This document shows, piece by piece, positions 41,015 to 50,201 of a DNA stretch of 64,000 nucleotides. Every line of letters begins with the position of its first letter. Within the stretch, counting starts at the first letter, position 1. The DNA lies in contig DKYK01000030.1 of assembly GCA_002492415.1 (NCBI GenBank), positions 37,436-101,435 on the forward strand. The letters run 5' to 3'. The translations under genes and the position numbers were made by a program. The notes beneath the pieces were generated by a model. The model saw only the letters and a list, made by a program, of their open reading frames with translations, made no database searches and was not told where the DNA came from. Source of the DNA: Christensenella sp. UBA7102. GTDB lineage: Bacteria; Bacillota; Clostridia; Christensenellales; UBA1750.

Positions 41015-43195
41015 TTACGCGACGAGAATGCGGTCGACGACCAGCTTGCGGAACTCGGGGGTAAGCAGGCAGAAGTAAGCGGTAAAGCCCGTCACGCGCA
41101 CCACGAGATCGGGGAAGGCCTCCGGGTTTTCATTGGCGGCGAGGATCTGCTGGGCGTTGATGATGTTGATGTTGAGCAGCGTGCCGCCCTTGCGGAAGAG
41201 CGTCAAAATGTAGTCGCAGATCTTATCCACCGCCTCGGGACCGCGCGCCATGCCGGGGTCGAGCTCCAGCTGTACGGGCGCGGTGTTGCCGTAGCCGGGC
41301 TGCACCGCGCAGATGGCGTTGGTCATGGCCGTCAGCGCGCCGTCCTTGCGGAAGCCGGGGTGCGGATTGGCGCCGTGGTTGATGACCTCGCCGTCGCGGC
41401 GTCCGTTGGGCGTAGCGCCCACCGCCTTGCCCAGCACGATGGTGTTGGACCAGGAGAACCAACCGGGGATGAACTTGACGGGCGCGAATACCTCGTCCAT
41501 GGAATTGACCTGATCGGTGAAGGAACGGCTGATGCGCACCGCCCACTTATCACCCAGTGTGTCGCCACCACCGTAGCGCTCGGAGGCGGAAAGCATCATG
41601 CGAATGTATTCGCCCTGAGGACCGGCGTAGTTGGAACGCACGGCGTCATACATTTCCTCAAAGGTCAGCCGGCCCTCGCGCTCGATGCGCTGCTCCAACG
41701 CCGCAAAGGAGTCCGCGACGGTGGCGATGCCCGTGCCGTCGATGCACATGTTGTAGAACTGCGCACCGCCGTGGCTCATATCCAGTCCCTTTTCAACCGG
41801 ACCATGGGAGATGAGGTTGAGCATGAGCTCGGGCTCGTTTTTGACTTGATTTTCCAGATGGAAGCAGATGCCTTCGGCAGTAACGCGCACGGCGCGCGCG
41901 GTGTGCGCCTCATAGCGCCGCCACAGCTCCTCGGTGGACTTCTCGCCACCCGATGCCATCATCTCGTCCAGCGCCAGGCGGAACACTTTGGCGTTGTTGA
42001 TCTTCACGCAGTCGTTGAGGGTATATTCCAGTCCGGGCAGGCTCATCCAGTGGCAGCCTACGGCCACGCGCTGGCGGGCCAGCTCGACGGGATAGCCCTT
42101 CTTCATGAAGCCCTCGGACAGCGCTTGGTCGCCCGAGAAGCGCGGCCAGCCGTTCTTGTTCTTGAACAGGTAGTCCACCGCGGTGTGCAGGAACTTGCGG
42201 TCCATGCTGTCGTGCACGCGCACGGTCAGGTTGCAGGAGGAATCCAGCCAATCCGCCGCCTCCAGAATCAGGTAGCTGAAGTAGCTGACCATATCGTGGC
42301 CGTCGGGGGAGAGACCGCCCAGCTGATAGTAGTGCGGGTCGTTGAGCAGCAGGCAGGCGATGTAATACTTGGCCTCATCCTCGGTGATGATGCCCGCGGC
42401 AAGGTCGCGCTCATAATAGGGGCGCAGCGTCTCGTCCAGCTGACAGCCCGCGCCGTCGCGGTTGTATTCACGGGACGCGGTGTTGAACCAGCACATCCAC
42501 TGGCAGGCCTCGCGCAGCGTGCGCGGCGCGCCCTCGATCAGGTGCGCGTTGGTATCGCGCATTTGCTGCAGGTTTTTGCGCAGTTCGGGATGCGTTTCCA
42601 CCTTCAGCGCCTCGTCGATGGCCTCCACCGTGCGGCGGGTCCAGGCCTGGATGCCGTGAATGGTCTTTTCCTCCGCATCGTAAAAGTCGTCATGACCGGG
42701 ATTGAGCGCACGATACTTGCGCAGCTTTTCCAGCAGTCCGCCCCAGCCCAAACTCAGGCCGATGGCGTAGTCGCCGCCAAAGTGTGCGTCCGCGCCGATG
42801 CCCGGCACGATGCCGTACTTTTCCTGATCAGGCTTCAAGTGATCATAATTCAGGTCAGGGTTAAACTTGATGGGGCGCGTCCAGGCCATGCAGTTCATCC
42901 AGCGGTTGGCAAATGCGTCGCACGGATCGATAAACACGGGATGTGTGGCCATCATGCGGTAAAAGTTTTCACTCCAGCCCTCATAGCCCACAAAAGTGCC
43001 CGAGGGATGGTTGAACACCGGGGTGAAGTCATAGTCGTCCGGGGGCTTGATCGCGCCGTAATCGTCGCCATCGGCAAAGGCGCTGATGTCAGATTTGTCT
43101 TTTGTATCCTCCAGCTTGCGCTCGCGCAGTATGCGCAGGCGCTCGCGGTAGCTCACGTCCGCGTCTGCGGGCAGCTTATTGATGCGATCTCTCAT
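41015..43195 (-). CDS. Glycyl radical enzyme, PFL-like, unassigned subclass
   Basis: This protein of 726 residues is shorter than PFL (about 760) or the diol dehydratases (about 790). The radical-site loop near the C terminus reads VVRVTGFTAYF, with the radical Gly at about 703. The active-site Cys is at about 381 in VAVGCHWMSLPG. Most known dehydratases, decarboxylases and C-N or C-S lyases of this family have G-C-x-E here; this one has Cys-His-Trp and no Glu. It is paired with an activase (12-base gap), so it is very likely active. The substrate is unknown. Confidence 0.9.
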   Translation of the reverse strand: MRDRINKLPADADVSYRERLRILRERKLEDTKDKSDISAFADGDDYGAIKPPDDYDFTPVFNHPSGTFVGYEGWSENFYRMMATHPVFIDPCDAFANRWMNCMAWTRPIKFNPDLNYDHLKPDQEKYGIVPGIGADAHFGGDYAIGLSLGWGGLLEKLRKYRALNPGHDDFYDAEEKTIHGIQAWTRRTVEAIDEALKVETHPELRKNLQQMRDTNAHLIEGAPRTLREACQWMCWFNTASREYNRDGAGCQLDETLRPYYERDLAAGIITEDEAKYYIACLLLNDPHYYQLGGLSPDGHDMVSYFSYLILEAADWLDSSCNLTVRVHDSMDRKFLHTAVDYLFKNKNGWPRFSGDQALSEGFMKKGYPVELARQRVAVGCHWMSLPGLEYTLNDCVKINNAKVFRLALDEMMASGGEKSTEELWRRYEAHTARAVRVTAEGICFHLENQVKNEPELMLNLISHGPVEKGLDMSHGGAQFYNMCIDGTGIATVADSFAALEQRIEREGRLTFEEMYDAVRSNYAGPQGEYIRMMLSASERYGGGDTLGDKWAVRISRSFTDQVNSMDEVFAPVKFIPGWFSWSNTIVLGKAVGATPNGRRDGEVINHGANPHPGFRKDGALTAMTNAICAVQPGYGNTAPVQLELDPGMARGPEAVDKICDYILTLFRKGGTLLNINIINAQQILAANENPEAFPDLVVRVTGFTAYFCLLTPEFRKLVVDRILVA

Positions 43196-43207
43196 ACGGA
43201 TTTCCTC

Positions 43208-44098
43208 CTATCCAACGCGCACGGAAGGGCAGACCGCCTGTCCGGCCGCCGCGAGCGCCTGCATGCGCTCTTCGGGCAGCGGGCGCGCGTCCGCGAAAAC
43301 ATTTTCCACATCCAGGGCCTGGTATTTGCTCCCACCCAGGGGATTGAAATTGAGCAGCTCATAGTATACGAGCCCGGGCAGACGGCCGATGAAGCCAGCG
43401 ATGGCCGAGATTTCCTCTTCCTTGTCATTGACGCCAGGGATCACGGGCGTGCGCACGATGAAGGGCTTGCCGCTGGACGACAGGCGCGCGATGTTTTCCA
43501 GGATGCGCGCATTACCCGCGCCCGTCCACTTGCGATGCGCGTCCTCGTCCCAAAGCTTGAGGTCGCACATCACCAGGTCCAGATCGGGCAGCAGCGCCTC
43601 CAGCACGGAGAAGTCCACATTCAGGTTGCTCTCGATGGCGGTATGAATGCCCTGCTGGTGCAGTGCGGACAGCAGCTGTGCCGCGAATTGCGGCTGCAGC
43701 AGCACCTCGCCGCCGGAGAGCGTGACGCCGCCGCCGGATTGCGCATAGTAGTCCGCGTCCTGCATCACCTCGTGCAGCACGTCTTGCACGGTAGATTCCT
43801 TGCCGCAAATCTCCAGCGCGCCGGAGAAGCATACCTGCGCGCATGCGCCGTGATCGCCGCACAGAGCGCGATCATACACCATCTTGCCTTCTTCCACGCG
43901 GTGCGACGGACAGACCTGCGCGCACGCGCCGCACCCCACGCATTTGCTGCGGTAGTAGAGTACTTCCGGCTCGACACGCAATGTTTCCGGGTTATGGCAC
44001 CAGGCGCAGCGCATGTTGCAGCCCTTGAAAAACACAGTCGAGCGAATGCCCGGCCCGTCATGCAGCGAGAATCGCTGAATGGCTGTGAGTACCCCCAT
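43208..44098 (-). CDS. Glycyl radical enzyme activating protein (radical SAM)
   Basis: This 296-residue protein has the radical-SAM cluster motif C-N-M-R-C-A-W-C at about residues 27-34, a ferredoxin-like insert with CVGCGACAQVCP and CGDHGACAQVC for two more 4Fe-4S clusters, and the SAM motif GVTLSGGEVLLQ. It puts the glycyl radical on the enzyme encoded 12 bases downstream. ATG 44098 is selected because it begins directly with the conserved MGVLTAIQRFSLHDGPGIR. About 120 bases of non-coding DNA separate it from the ABC importer genes. Confidence 0.93.
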   Translation of the reverse strand: MGVLTAIQRFSLHDGPGIRSTVFFKGCNMRCAWCHNPETLRVEPEVLYYRSKCVGCGACAQVCPSHRVEEGKMVYDRALCGDHGACAQVCFSGALEICGKESTVQDVLHEVMQDADYYAQSGGGVTLSGGEVLLQPQFAAQLLSALHQQGIHTAIESNLNVDFSVLEALLPDLDLVMCDLKLWDEDAHRKWTGAGNARILENIARLSSSGKPFIVRTPVIPGVNDKEEEISAIAGFIGRLPGLVYYELLNFNPLGGSKYQALDVENVFADARPLPEERMQALAAAGQAVCPSVRVG

Positions 44099-44220
44099 TG
44101 TTTTCCACTCTCTTTCTGCTTTTTGTGTGTGATAAATCCACGAATCAGGTGAATGAGATAATTCGTCATTTGGCGGGGAAAACCCTTCATTGCGTAAGGA
44201 AAGGCAGGAATTTTTTACCC

Positions 44221-45090
44221 CTAACCCTTGACCGCACCCGCACTGATGCCGGCGATGAAATACTGGGAGAAGAACAGATAGACGATGACGACCGGAACCG
44301 TCAGGATGACCAGGCCCGCGGTCAGCACACCGTAATCCGAGGTGAACTGCGACTGGAAGTTGATCAGACCCAAGGGAAGCGTCTTGAGCGCTTCGTCCTT
44401 GATGACGATCAGCGCCCAGTAGAACTCGCTCCACACGCCGTTGAAGTTGAAGATGACCAGCGTGGCAAGCGCCGGGGTGATCAGCGGGAGGTCCACGTTC
44501 CAAAGAATTTTGAAGATGCCGGCGCCGTCGATGCGCGCCGCCTCGTCCAGTTCCTTGGGAAGTCCGCGCACGTAGTTGGTCAGTATGTAGGTGCCCATGG
44601 TCAGGCCGCTAGCGGTGTAGGGGATGATGAGCGACCAGCGCGTGCCCATCAGGCCCATGTCGCGCACGGTGACGTAGTTGGGCACCGTGGTCATCTCCGA
44701 GGTGACGAACATGGTCATCAGCAGCAGGGAAAAGAGCACGCCGCCGCCCCAAGGCTTGAGCTTGCCAAAGGCATAGCTGGCCAGCACGATGATGATCATC
44801 TGGAAGAATAGCGTAACCAGCGTGGTAATCACGGAGTTGAGCAGATAGGAACCCACGCGTCCCGTGTACCAGGCGGTAATGTAGTTCATCGGCTCAAAGG
44901 TGGAGATGCCAAAGGGGTTGAGAATGACGTCGGTATTGGTCTTGAGCGAGGTGAGCAGCACGAAGAACAGAGGATAGAGCACAAACGCTGCCATCAATAT
45001 AAAGATGAACTGCTCAACGTAATAAGAAACACTGTGTTTTTTTCGTTTGCGCGCGGGTTGAACCGCGGTATGCATTTGGGTGCGCGGCAT
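44221..45090 (-). CDS. Sugar ABC transporter permease, MalG type
   Basis: This 289-residue inner-membrane protein has six helices. The EAA loop that docks the ATPase reads ELDEAARIDGAGIFKILWNV and is well conserved. The N terminus is basic (PARKRKKH). It pairs with the MalF-type permease whose stop is 5 bases upstream. No ATPase gene is in the window, so a shared MsmK/UgpC-type ATPase elsewhere is likely. Confidence 0.92.
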   Translation of the reverse strand: MPRTQMHTAVQPARKRKKHSVSYYVEQFIFILMAAFVLYPLFFVLLTSLKTNTDVILNPFGISTFEPMNYITAWYTGRVGSYLLNSVITTLVTLFFQMIIIVLASYAFGKLKPWGGGVLFSLLLMTMFVTSEMTTVPNYVTVRDMGLMGTRWSLIIPYTASGLTMGTYILTNYVRGLPKELDEAARIDGAGIFKILWNVDLPLITPALATLVIFNFNGVWSEFYWALIVIKDEALKTLPLGLINFQSQFTSDYGVLTAGLVILTVPVVIVYLFFSQYFIAGISAGAVKG

Positions 45091-45095
45091 GGTTG

Positions 45096-45998
45096 TCACT
45101 CCTTCTCTCTGGGCGCAAGGATGAAGCGGAAAAGCAGCATGGTGAGCACAACGATGAGGAACAGCACAATGGACATGGCAAGCGCGCGCCCGTACTTGTA
45201 ACTCTGGAACGCAGTCTCCATGATCCACATACTGACAACCTTGGTGCTGGTGCCAGGACCGCCTGCGGTGAGCAGATAGAAGATGTCAAAGGCGCGCAGG
45301 CAGCCCGTGATGGTTAAAATCAGGTTGACCTCCGTAGTGCCGCGTGTGAGAGGCAGGTAGAAATAGCGGATCAGCTGCCAGCGGTTCGCGCCGTCGATCT
45401 GAGCCGATTCCAGAACGTCTTTGGGGATATCCAGCATGGCGACGTAGTAGAGCACCATGGTAAAGCCCGCATATCGCCAGGTATTGGTCACGATGACGGC
45501 GCCCAGCGCTGTGTCGGGGTCAGCAGTCCAGGCGCGGCACAGGCTGTCCAGCCCGATTGCGCGCAGGAATTGGTTGATGAGACCATATTCCGGCGTATAG
45601 ATATAGCGCCACATCACGGATATGGCCGCAGCAGGGATGATGACGGGCAGATACAGCGCCACTTTATAGAAGTTCTGCCACCGCGGCTTCATGTTGATGA
45701 CCATGACCGCCATGATGAAGCCCAGCGTCAGCTGTACCGCAGTGGCAATGATCGCGTAGATCACGTTGACTTTCATCGCGCGCCAGTACTCCGGCATGTC
45801 GGTAAAGATGCGAATATAGTTATTGAACCCGATCCATTTCCAATCGTCCGACATGCCTGACCAGTTGGTGAAGCTCATCACGATGGACTTGGCGATGGGA
45901 TAGAACATGAATACGACCAGCAACACGACGATGGGGATCAGGAAAAAGTATCCCAATATCTTGCGCTGCGTCTCCAGCTTCATCGGTTTTCGCTGCAT
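45096..45998 (-). CDS. Sugar ABC transporter permease, MalF/UgpA type
   Basis: This 300-residue protein has six membrane helices and the EAA loop DVLESAQIDGANRWQLIRYF. The GCLRAFDIFYLLTAGGPG segment is typical of carbohydrate-uptake family 1 permeases. ATG 45998 is preferred over an earlier GTG because AAGGAG lies 9 bases before it. It lies between the binding-protein gene and the second permease in the standard order. Confidence 0.92.
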   Translation of the reverse strand: MQRKPMKLETQRKILGYFFLIPIVVLLVVFMFYPIAKSIVMSFTNWSGMSDDWKWIGFNNYIRIFTDMPEYWRAMKVNVIYAIIATAVQLTLGFIMAVMVINMKPRWQNFYKVALYLPVIIPAAAISVMWRYIYTPEYGLINQFLRAIGLDSLCRAWTADPDTALGAVIVTNTWRYAGFTMVLYYVAMLDIPKDVLESAQIDGANRWQLIRYFYLPLTRGTTEVNLILTITGCLRAFDIFYLLTAGGPGTSTKVVSMWIMETAFQSYKYGRALAMSIVLFLIVVLTMLLFRFILAPREKE

Positions 45999-46027
45999 AG
46001 CAGCCACTCCTTTCGGTGGGTGGTGTA

Positions 46028-46064
46028 AAGCAGGCCGCGCGCTGTGCTGCGCGCGGCCTGTTAT
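46028..46064 (-). other. Intercistronic hairpin after the binding-protein gene
   Basis: CAGGCCGCGCGC pairs with GCGCGCGGCCTG. There is little of a T tract. Such hairpins between binding-protein and permease genes commonly protect the upstream mRNA, giving more binding protein than permease. Confidence 0.65.
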
Positions 46065-46073
46065 TGGGGACGA

Positions 46074-47468
46074 TTACTCTTCTGCGTCGGCAATGGCGCG
46101 CGCGGTGATCTGTTCGACCGTGGTCTCGAACTCATCGGCGGTCATGGTGTCGCTCAGGCAGTAGTCCACGAAAGCCTGACCGGTCAGGTCGCCCTTGTTG
46201 CCCGAGTTGTAGTTGGGAACAACTTTGTATCCACCGTCGGCGTACTGCGCTGCGAAGGCGCCCTGGACGGGGTCGGAGTACTCAACCTCAGCGGAAGGCA
46301 CGATGCACAGCTCCTCGTTGGCCCAGATTTCCATGGTTTCCTTGCAGGCAAAGCTGCGGAAGAACGCGGCGCAGGCCTGCGGATACTTGGTGCCGGACCA
46401 GGCGCCCCAGCCGTCGCCGAAGCCGGCCTGGGTGAACATGGTGCGGTCGGAGGCAGCGGGCTTGGGGAAGGAGAAGGAGCCAAACTCGAAGTTGTTGGCC
46501 GCGGCATTCAGCTCGCGCAGCGCGGTCAGCTCGTTGTTGTTGCACAGCAGCATGGCGGCGGATTCCGTCATAAAGAGGGTCTGGCCTTCCTCACGCTCCA
46601 GGCCGAAGGCGTTCGCGCCGAAGTAGCCCTTCTGGTACCAGCCCTTGACGATTTCGCCGGACTGGGCATACAGGCCGTTCCACTCGGTCTTGCGGTCGGT
46701 CAGGCGCTCAGGATCTTCGATCAGGCCGTTTATATAGACCAGGTTATCGAACACCCTGCCGCGGATGGATTCCACCTGGAAGCCGTTGGGCTTGCCGGGA
46801 GCGGAGATGGGGATGATACCCTTCTCCAGGATCTTATCGCACAGCGCTTCCAGTTCCTCCTGAGAGGTGGGAACCGCCCAGCCATTTTCATCGAACATGG
46901 TCTTATTGTAGATCATGAACACGGCGGTGCCGCGCAGCGGCATGCCCAGGATCTGGTCGCCAACGGAATACTCTTCCAGAGCGGCGTCGCTGATGTACCA
47001 GCTCTTCCACTCGTCGTCCACATAGGGCGTCAGATCAAGCAGCAGGCCGACGTTGTTGTAGCCGGGAACCTGCGTGGACCACATAAAGAAAATGTCGTAC
47101 ATTTCACCAGAGGCGGAAGCCGTCTGAATGCTCTTGGTGGCCTCGTTCCAGGGAACGACGCTGACGTTGATCTCCAGACCGGGATTGTCGCGCTTGATGA
47201 TGTCCAGCGTTTTGTTGATGGCGCCCTCATGCTCGGGGTAGATGTGCAGGAAGTGAAGCGAAGCGCCTTCTTCCGGCACGGGAATCGCAACTTGCGCAGG
47301 GTCATCCGCGGCGGGTTCATCTGCGGCTGGCTCATCCGTAGCCGGGGCGTCGGTGGCAGGCTCGTCCGCCGGCGGAGCGGAGGGTGCGGGAGCTTCCGTC
47401 TTGGCGCATGCGGTCATCGCAAAGACCAGGACGAGTGCCATGCACAGAGCCACAATTTTTTTGAACAT
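46074..47468 (-). CDS. Extracellular solute-binding lipoprotein (family 1)
   Basis: This 464-residue protein has a lipobox MTAC (Cys21), an Ala/Pro/Asp-rich linker of about 40 residues with a repeated ATDEPAADEP motif, and a family 1 carbohydrate-binding fold (LHFLHIYPEHEGAINKTLD, and TSQEELEALCDKIL later). It should capture an oligosaccharide for the two permeases downstream. The ligand is unknown. AAGGAGGAG is 6 bases before the ATG. Confidence 0.92.
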   Translation of the reverse strand: MFKKIVALCMALVLVFAMTACAKTEAPAPSAPPADEPATDAPATDEPAADEPAADDPAQVAIPVPEEGASLHFLHIYPEHEGAINKTLDIIKRDNPGLEINVSVVPWNEATKSIQTASASGEMYDIFFMWSTQVPGYNNVGLLLDLTPYVDDEWKSWYISDAALEEYSVGDQILGMPLRGTAVFMIYNKTMFDENGWAVPTSQEELEALCDKILEKGIIPISAPGKPNGFQVESIRGRVFDNLVYINGLIEDPERLTDRKTEWNGLYAQSGEIVKGWYQKGYFGANAFGLEREEGQTLFMTESAAMLLCNNNELTALRELNAAANNFEFGSFSFPKPAASDRTMFTQAGFGDGWGAWSGTKYPQACAAFFRSFACKETMEIWANEELCIVPSAEVEYSDPVQGAFAAQYADGGYKVVPNYNSGNKGDLTGQAFVDYCLSDTMTADEFETTVEQITARAIADAEE

Positions 47469-47580
47469 AAAAACTCCTCCTTGTTTTGTGCCAGCCCGGT
47501 TTTGTGGGAACCCGGCAGGCGCAGTGGTTAGGAGGAGTATAGCATGCAGAAAAGGGCGCCATCTATCATGGGAAACTCTT

Positions 47581-47593
47581 TATACATGTACAG
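47581..47593. promoter_or_regulatory. Operator-like motif, copy 1
   Basis: TATACATGTACAG, with the perfect palindrome TACATGTA inside, lies about 40 bases upstream of a -10-like TATACT (47541-47536 on the minus strand) for the binding-protein gene. An identical 13-mer is at 48811-48823. Confidence 0.7.
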
Positions 47594-47614
47594 TTGATTT
47601 TGTTAATGTTTAGG

Positions 47615-48691
47615 TCATATGGATATGACAGACTTGTGGTGAAGGTAGCGCACGGGCAGAAGCCGGTTGTGCAGTGCGTCAGGCTGGCCAGATAGGAATT
47701 GGTACATTTCCGTTACCGCCTCGTAGCCCATCTCGTATTTGGGTTCGGTGATGCCCGATAAGGGAATGTTTTGCCAGGGCAGATAGAGCTGGTCTCCATA
47801 GCCGATCACGGATACGTCTTTGGGGATGTGCACGCCGCGGCGGTGGAGCTGGTAGCAAAAGGAGAGGATGGGGATGGTGGAGTGACCGGCGATAGCAGTG
47901 TAGTGCACCTTGCGCTCGAGGTATTTCTCCGCGCTGAAGGGAAGTTCACGCAGCGCGCCCATGCCGGTGAAGCAGGGAATACCCGGATCGGGCACGGAGA
48001 GGGTCAGCTCAGGGTCATGCTCGATTCCGTTGTCCCGAAGGCCCTGCAGAAACCCGTTCATACGGCGAGGCACGTCAGCAACCGGCCGGTCCGTGGTAAT
48101 ATAGAGGATGTCCTTGTGCCCGTGCTTGGCAAGATCGTCCGCGATCAGGTACCCGCCGTTGTAGTCGTCGGCCATCACGGAGGGCAGGCCCTCGTGCTCA
48201 TTGCCGATGATGATCACGGGCAGATGCGCGTTTTCAATCAGATGCAGCGTGCACAGCTCCGCCTCGGAGTCAAAGCAGGTAATGACCGCGCCGTCATAGG
48301 CGGACAGATCCTCGGCCAGGATCGCGCGGTATTGCTCGGCAGCGGAGGGGAAGTTGAGCAGCTTATAGTCGAATTGGTATTTGCCTGCTGCGTCGATGCA
48401 ACCGAGTACGCAGCGAAACAGATCGCTATCGCCGGAGATGGATATGCAGGAAATCAGCAGCCGACCATGGGTGCAGCCGACGGCGCGGTCGCTCACCATC
48501 AATCCCTTGCCCGCTACGCGCGTGACCAACCCGCGGCGCACCAGCTCATCCACCGCCTTACGCACCGTCAGGCGGCTTACTGCCAGCTGGATAGAATATT
48601 GTACCTCGGAGGGGAGGTACTCCCCGGGGACACGTTGGCGGACGTCTGATTCGATTTGGTCATAGACCTGCTCGTATATCTGTTTGATCAT
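47615..48691 (-). CDS. AraR-like regulator (GntR DNA-binding domain, LacI sensor domain)
   Basis: This 358-residue protein has an N-terminal GntR winged helix (GEYLPSEVQYSIQLAVSRLT with VRKAVDELVRRGLV) joined to a periplasmic-binding-like sugar sensor of the LacI type (HGHKDILYITTDRPVADVPR, DVSVIGYGDQLYLPWQ). AraR of Bacillus subtilis has this same layout and binds arabinose. The ligand here may be another sugar. The shared motif TATACATGTACAG lies on both sides of the gene, near the importer and the epimerase. Confidence 0.9.
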   Translation of the reverse strand: MIKQIYEQVYDQIESDVRQRVPGEYLPSEVQYSIQLAVSRLTVRKAVDELVRRGLVTRVAGKGLMVSDRAVGCTHGRLLISCISISGDSDLFRCVLGCIDAAGKYQFDYKLLNFPSAAEQYRAILAEDLSAYDGAVITCFDSEAELCTLHLIENAHLPVIIIGNEHEGLPSVMADDYNGGYLIADDLAKHGHKDILYITTDRPVADVPRRMNGFLQGLRDNGIEHDPELTLSVPDPGIPCFTGMGALRELPFSAEKYLERKVHYTAIAGHSTIPILSFCYQLHRRGVHIPKDVSVIGYGDQLYLPWQNIPLSGITEPKYEMGYEAVTEMYQFLSGQPDALHNRLLPVRYLHHKSVISI

Positions 48692-48810
48692 GTTACAGCC
48701 ACCTCATTTATATGAGTCCAATAACTTGTATTTTACATTATAGCACTATTTGACAAACTTTTCTACTATGCTACACGGGAAATAGCCTATTTGTATTGGT
48801 CGAAAACAAA

Positions 48811-48823
48811 TATACATGTACAG
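48811..48823. promoter_or_regulatory. Operator-like motif, copy 2
   Basis: An identical TATACATGTACAG stands about 90 bases before the epimerase gene, in the region divergent from the regulator gene. The two copies probably bind the AraR-like protein encoded between them. Confidence 0.7.
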
Positions 48824-48915
48824 AATGCGTTTTGCGCTGGATAGGGCGAGCGTGAAGCGATAAACTGAGACGGAAATACAGCGCTGCTTCTCAGCACACA
48901 GAACGGAGGGGTTCT

Positions 48916-50127
48916 ATGCAGAAACGCAAGTTTGACAGGCTCTATCAGATGGCGGTTGACGACTTAACGGGCAATTTGCTCCCCTGGTGGATGAAATACG
49001 CGGTGGATGAGCGCAATGGCGGCTTTTTCGGTGCGGTGGGTAACGACAACGCGCCGGATGCGGAGCACAGCAAGTTCATCACGCTCAACGCCAGGCTGAT
49101 CTGGACGTTTGCCTCGGCCTACCGCATACTGGGAGACGACACGTATCTGTCGTATGCCAAGCGTGCCTACGACTACTTCCTTGAGCACTTCTATGACCAG
49201 GAGCATGGCGGATGGTACTCCAGAGTGGACTGCAAGGGCAATGTCGTGGACAGCAACAAGTACATCTACGGCAATGCGTTTGCGATCTACGGTCTGTCGG
49301 AGTATTGCCGCGCCACTGGCGATCAGGAGGCGCTGCGCCTGGCAATCGAGACGCGCGATTGTCTGGAAAAGTACGTCTACGATCCTGAGTACAAGGGATT
49401 CTACGAGAGCTGCAGCGCCAATTGGACGGTCAATCCATGGGGCAAGGGCATGAATCGCAGCCCCTTTGATGTCAAGACCATGAATACGCACCTGCACCTG
49501 CTGGAGGCGTACACGTCGCTGTGCCGCGTGGATGATTCCGCCAAGACGCGTAATTCACTCCGGCAGCAGCTGTATGTGATGCTGAACAAAATCGTGGACC
49601 ATGACATCCATCACTACTTTTACTTTCAGGACCGCGCCTGGAAGCCCACCACGCCGGAGGTTTCCTTTGGACACGACATCGAGGGCAGCTGGTTGATGAT
49701 GGAGACGGCAGATGTGCTGGGCGAGCCCGAGGCGCACCGTGCGGCGCGGGATACCTGCGTCAACATGGCGCGCGCCTGTTATGAGCAGGGGCTGCGCGAG
49801 GATGGCGCGATGCTCACCGAATTCGACCCGCGTACTGGAAAGATCAGCCCCTTCATCAGCTGGTGGGAGCAGAATGAGGCTGTTGTGGGCTTCCTCAATG
49901 CCTGGGAGATGACGGGGGAGGAAAAGTTCCTGGACGCCTCGCTCAAGACCTTTGATTTCATCAACCGCAGCTTTGTCGACCATGAAAAGGGCGGCTGGTT
50001 CTCCATACTGGACTTCGACGCCAAGAAGCCGCGCAATCCCACCAAGCTCAACGATGGCATCTGCCCCTATCACAATGGCCGCATGAGCTTTGAGATCATT
50101 GAGCGCTACCGCAAGTACAATAAATAG
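48916..50127 (+). CDS. N-acylglucosamine 2-epimerase family, cellobiose 2-epimerase-like
   Basis: This 403-residue (alpha/alpha)6-barrel protein shows RLIWTFASAYRI, NKYIYGNAFAIYGLSEYCR, FDVKTMNTHLHLLEAYT, TPEVSFGHDIEGSWLMME and SWWEQNEAVVGFLNAW. The His residues of NTHLH and GHD match the catalytic pair of cellobiose 2-epimerases, which interconvert glucose and mannose at the reducing end of beta-1,4 disaccharides. This fits an oligosaccharide importer and its regulator next door. CGGAGGGG precedes the ATG. Confidence 0.9.
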   Translation: MQKRKFDRLYQMAVDDLTGNLLPWWMKYAVDERNGGFFGAVGNDNAPDAEHSKFITLNARLIWTFASAYRILGDDTYLSYAKRAYDYFLEHFYDQEHGGWYSRVDCKGNVVDSNKYIYGNAFAIYGLSEYCRATGDQEALRLAIETRDCLEKYVYDPEYKGFYESCSANWTVNPWGKGMNRSPFDVKTMNTHLHLLEAYTSLCRVDDSAKTRNSLRQQLYVMLNKIVDHDIHHYFYFQDRAWKPTTPEVSFGHDIEGSWLMMETADVLGEPEAHRAARDTCVNMARACYEQGLREDGAMLTEFDPRTGKISPFISWWEQNEAVVGFLNAWEMTGEEKFLDASLKTFDFINRSFVDHEKGGWFSILDFDAKKPRNPTKLNDGICPYHNGRMSFEIIERYRKYNK

Positions 50128-50157
50128 TGTCCTTTGGGATGGCCCGATAGATAAATA

Positions 50158-50190
50158 AGCGCCGCACGGAGACTTTCCGTGCGGCGCGCG
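50158..50190. terminator. Bidirectional hairpin between convergent genes
   Basis: GCGCCGCACGGA and TCCGTGCGGCGC pair around GACTT. GCGCGTTTGT follows, which is a weak T tract. Confidence 0.72.
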
Positions 50191-50201
50191 TTTGTATGGA
50201 A

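Noticed and set aside
40745..44152. An open frame of 1,135 codons on the plus strand across the glycyl radical enzyme genes
   Set aside because: It is antisense to two well-supported genes. Long opposite-strand frames are expected at about 60% G+C with strong codon bias; composition is His/Arg/Gln-rich without recognisable domains.
43208..44503. Longer version of the activase gene starting at 44503
   Set aside because: The extra 135 residues overlap the permease gene out of frame and do not look like protein of this family; the conserved start is at 44098.
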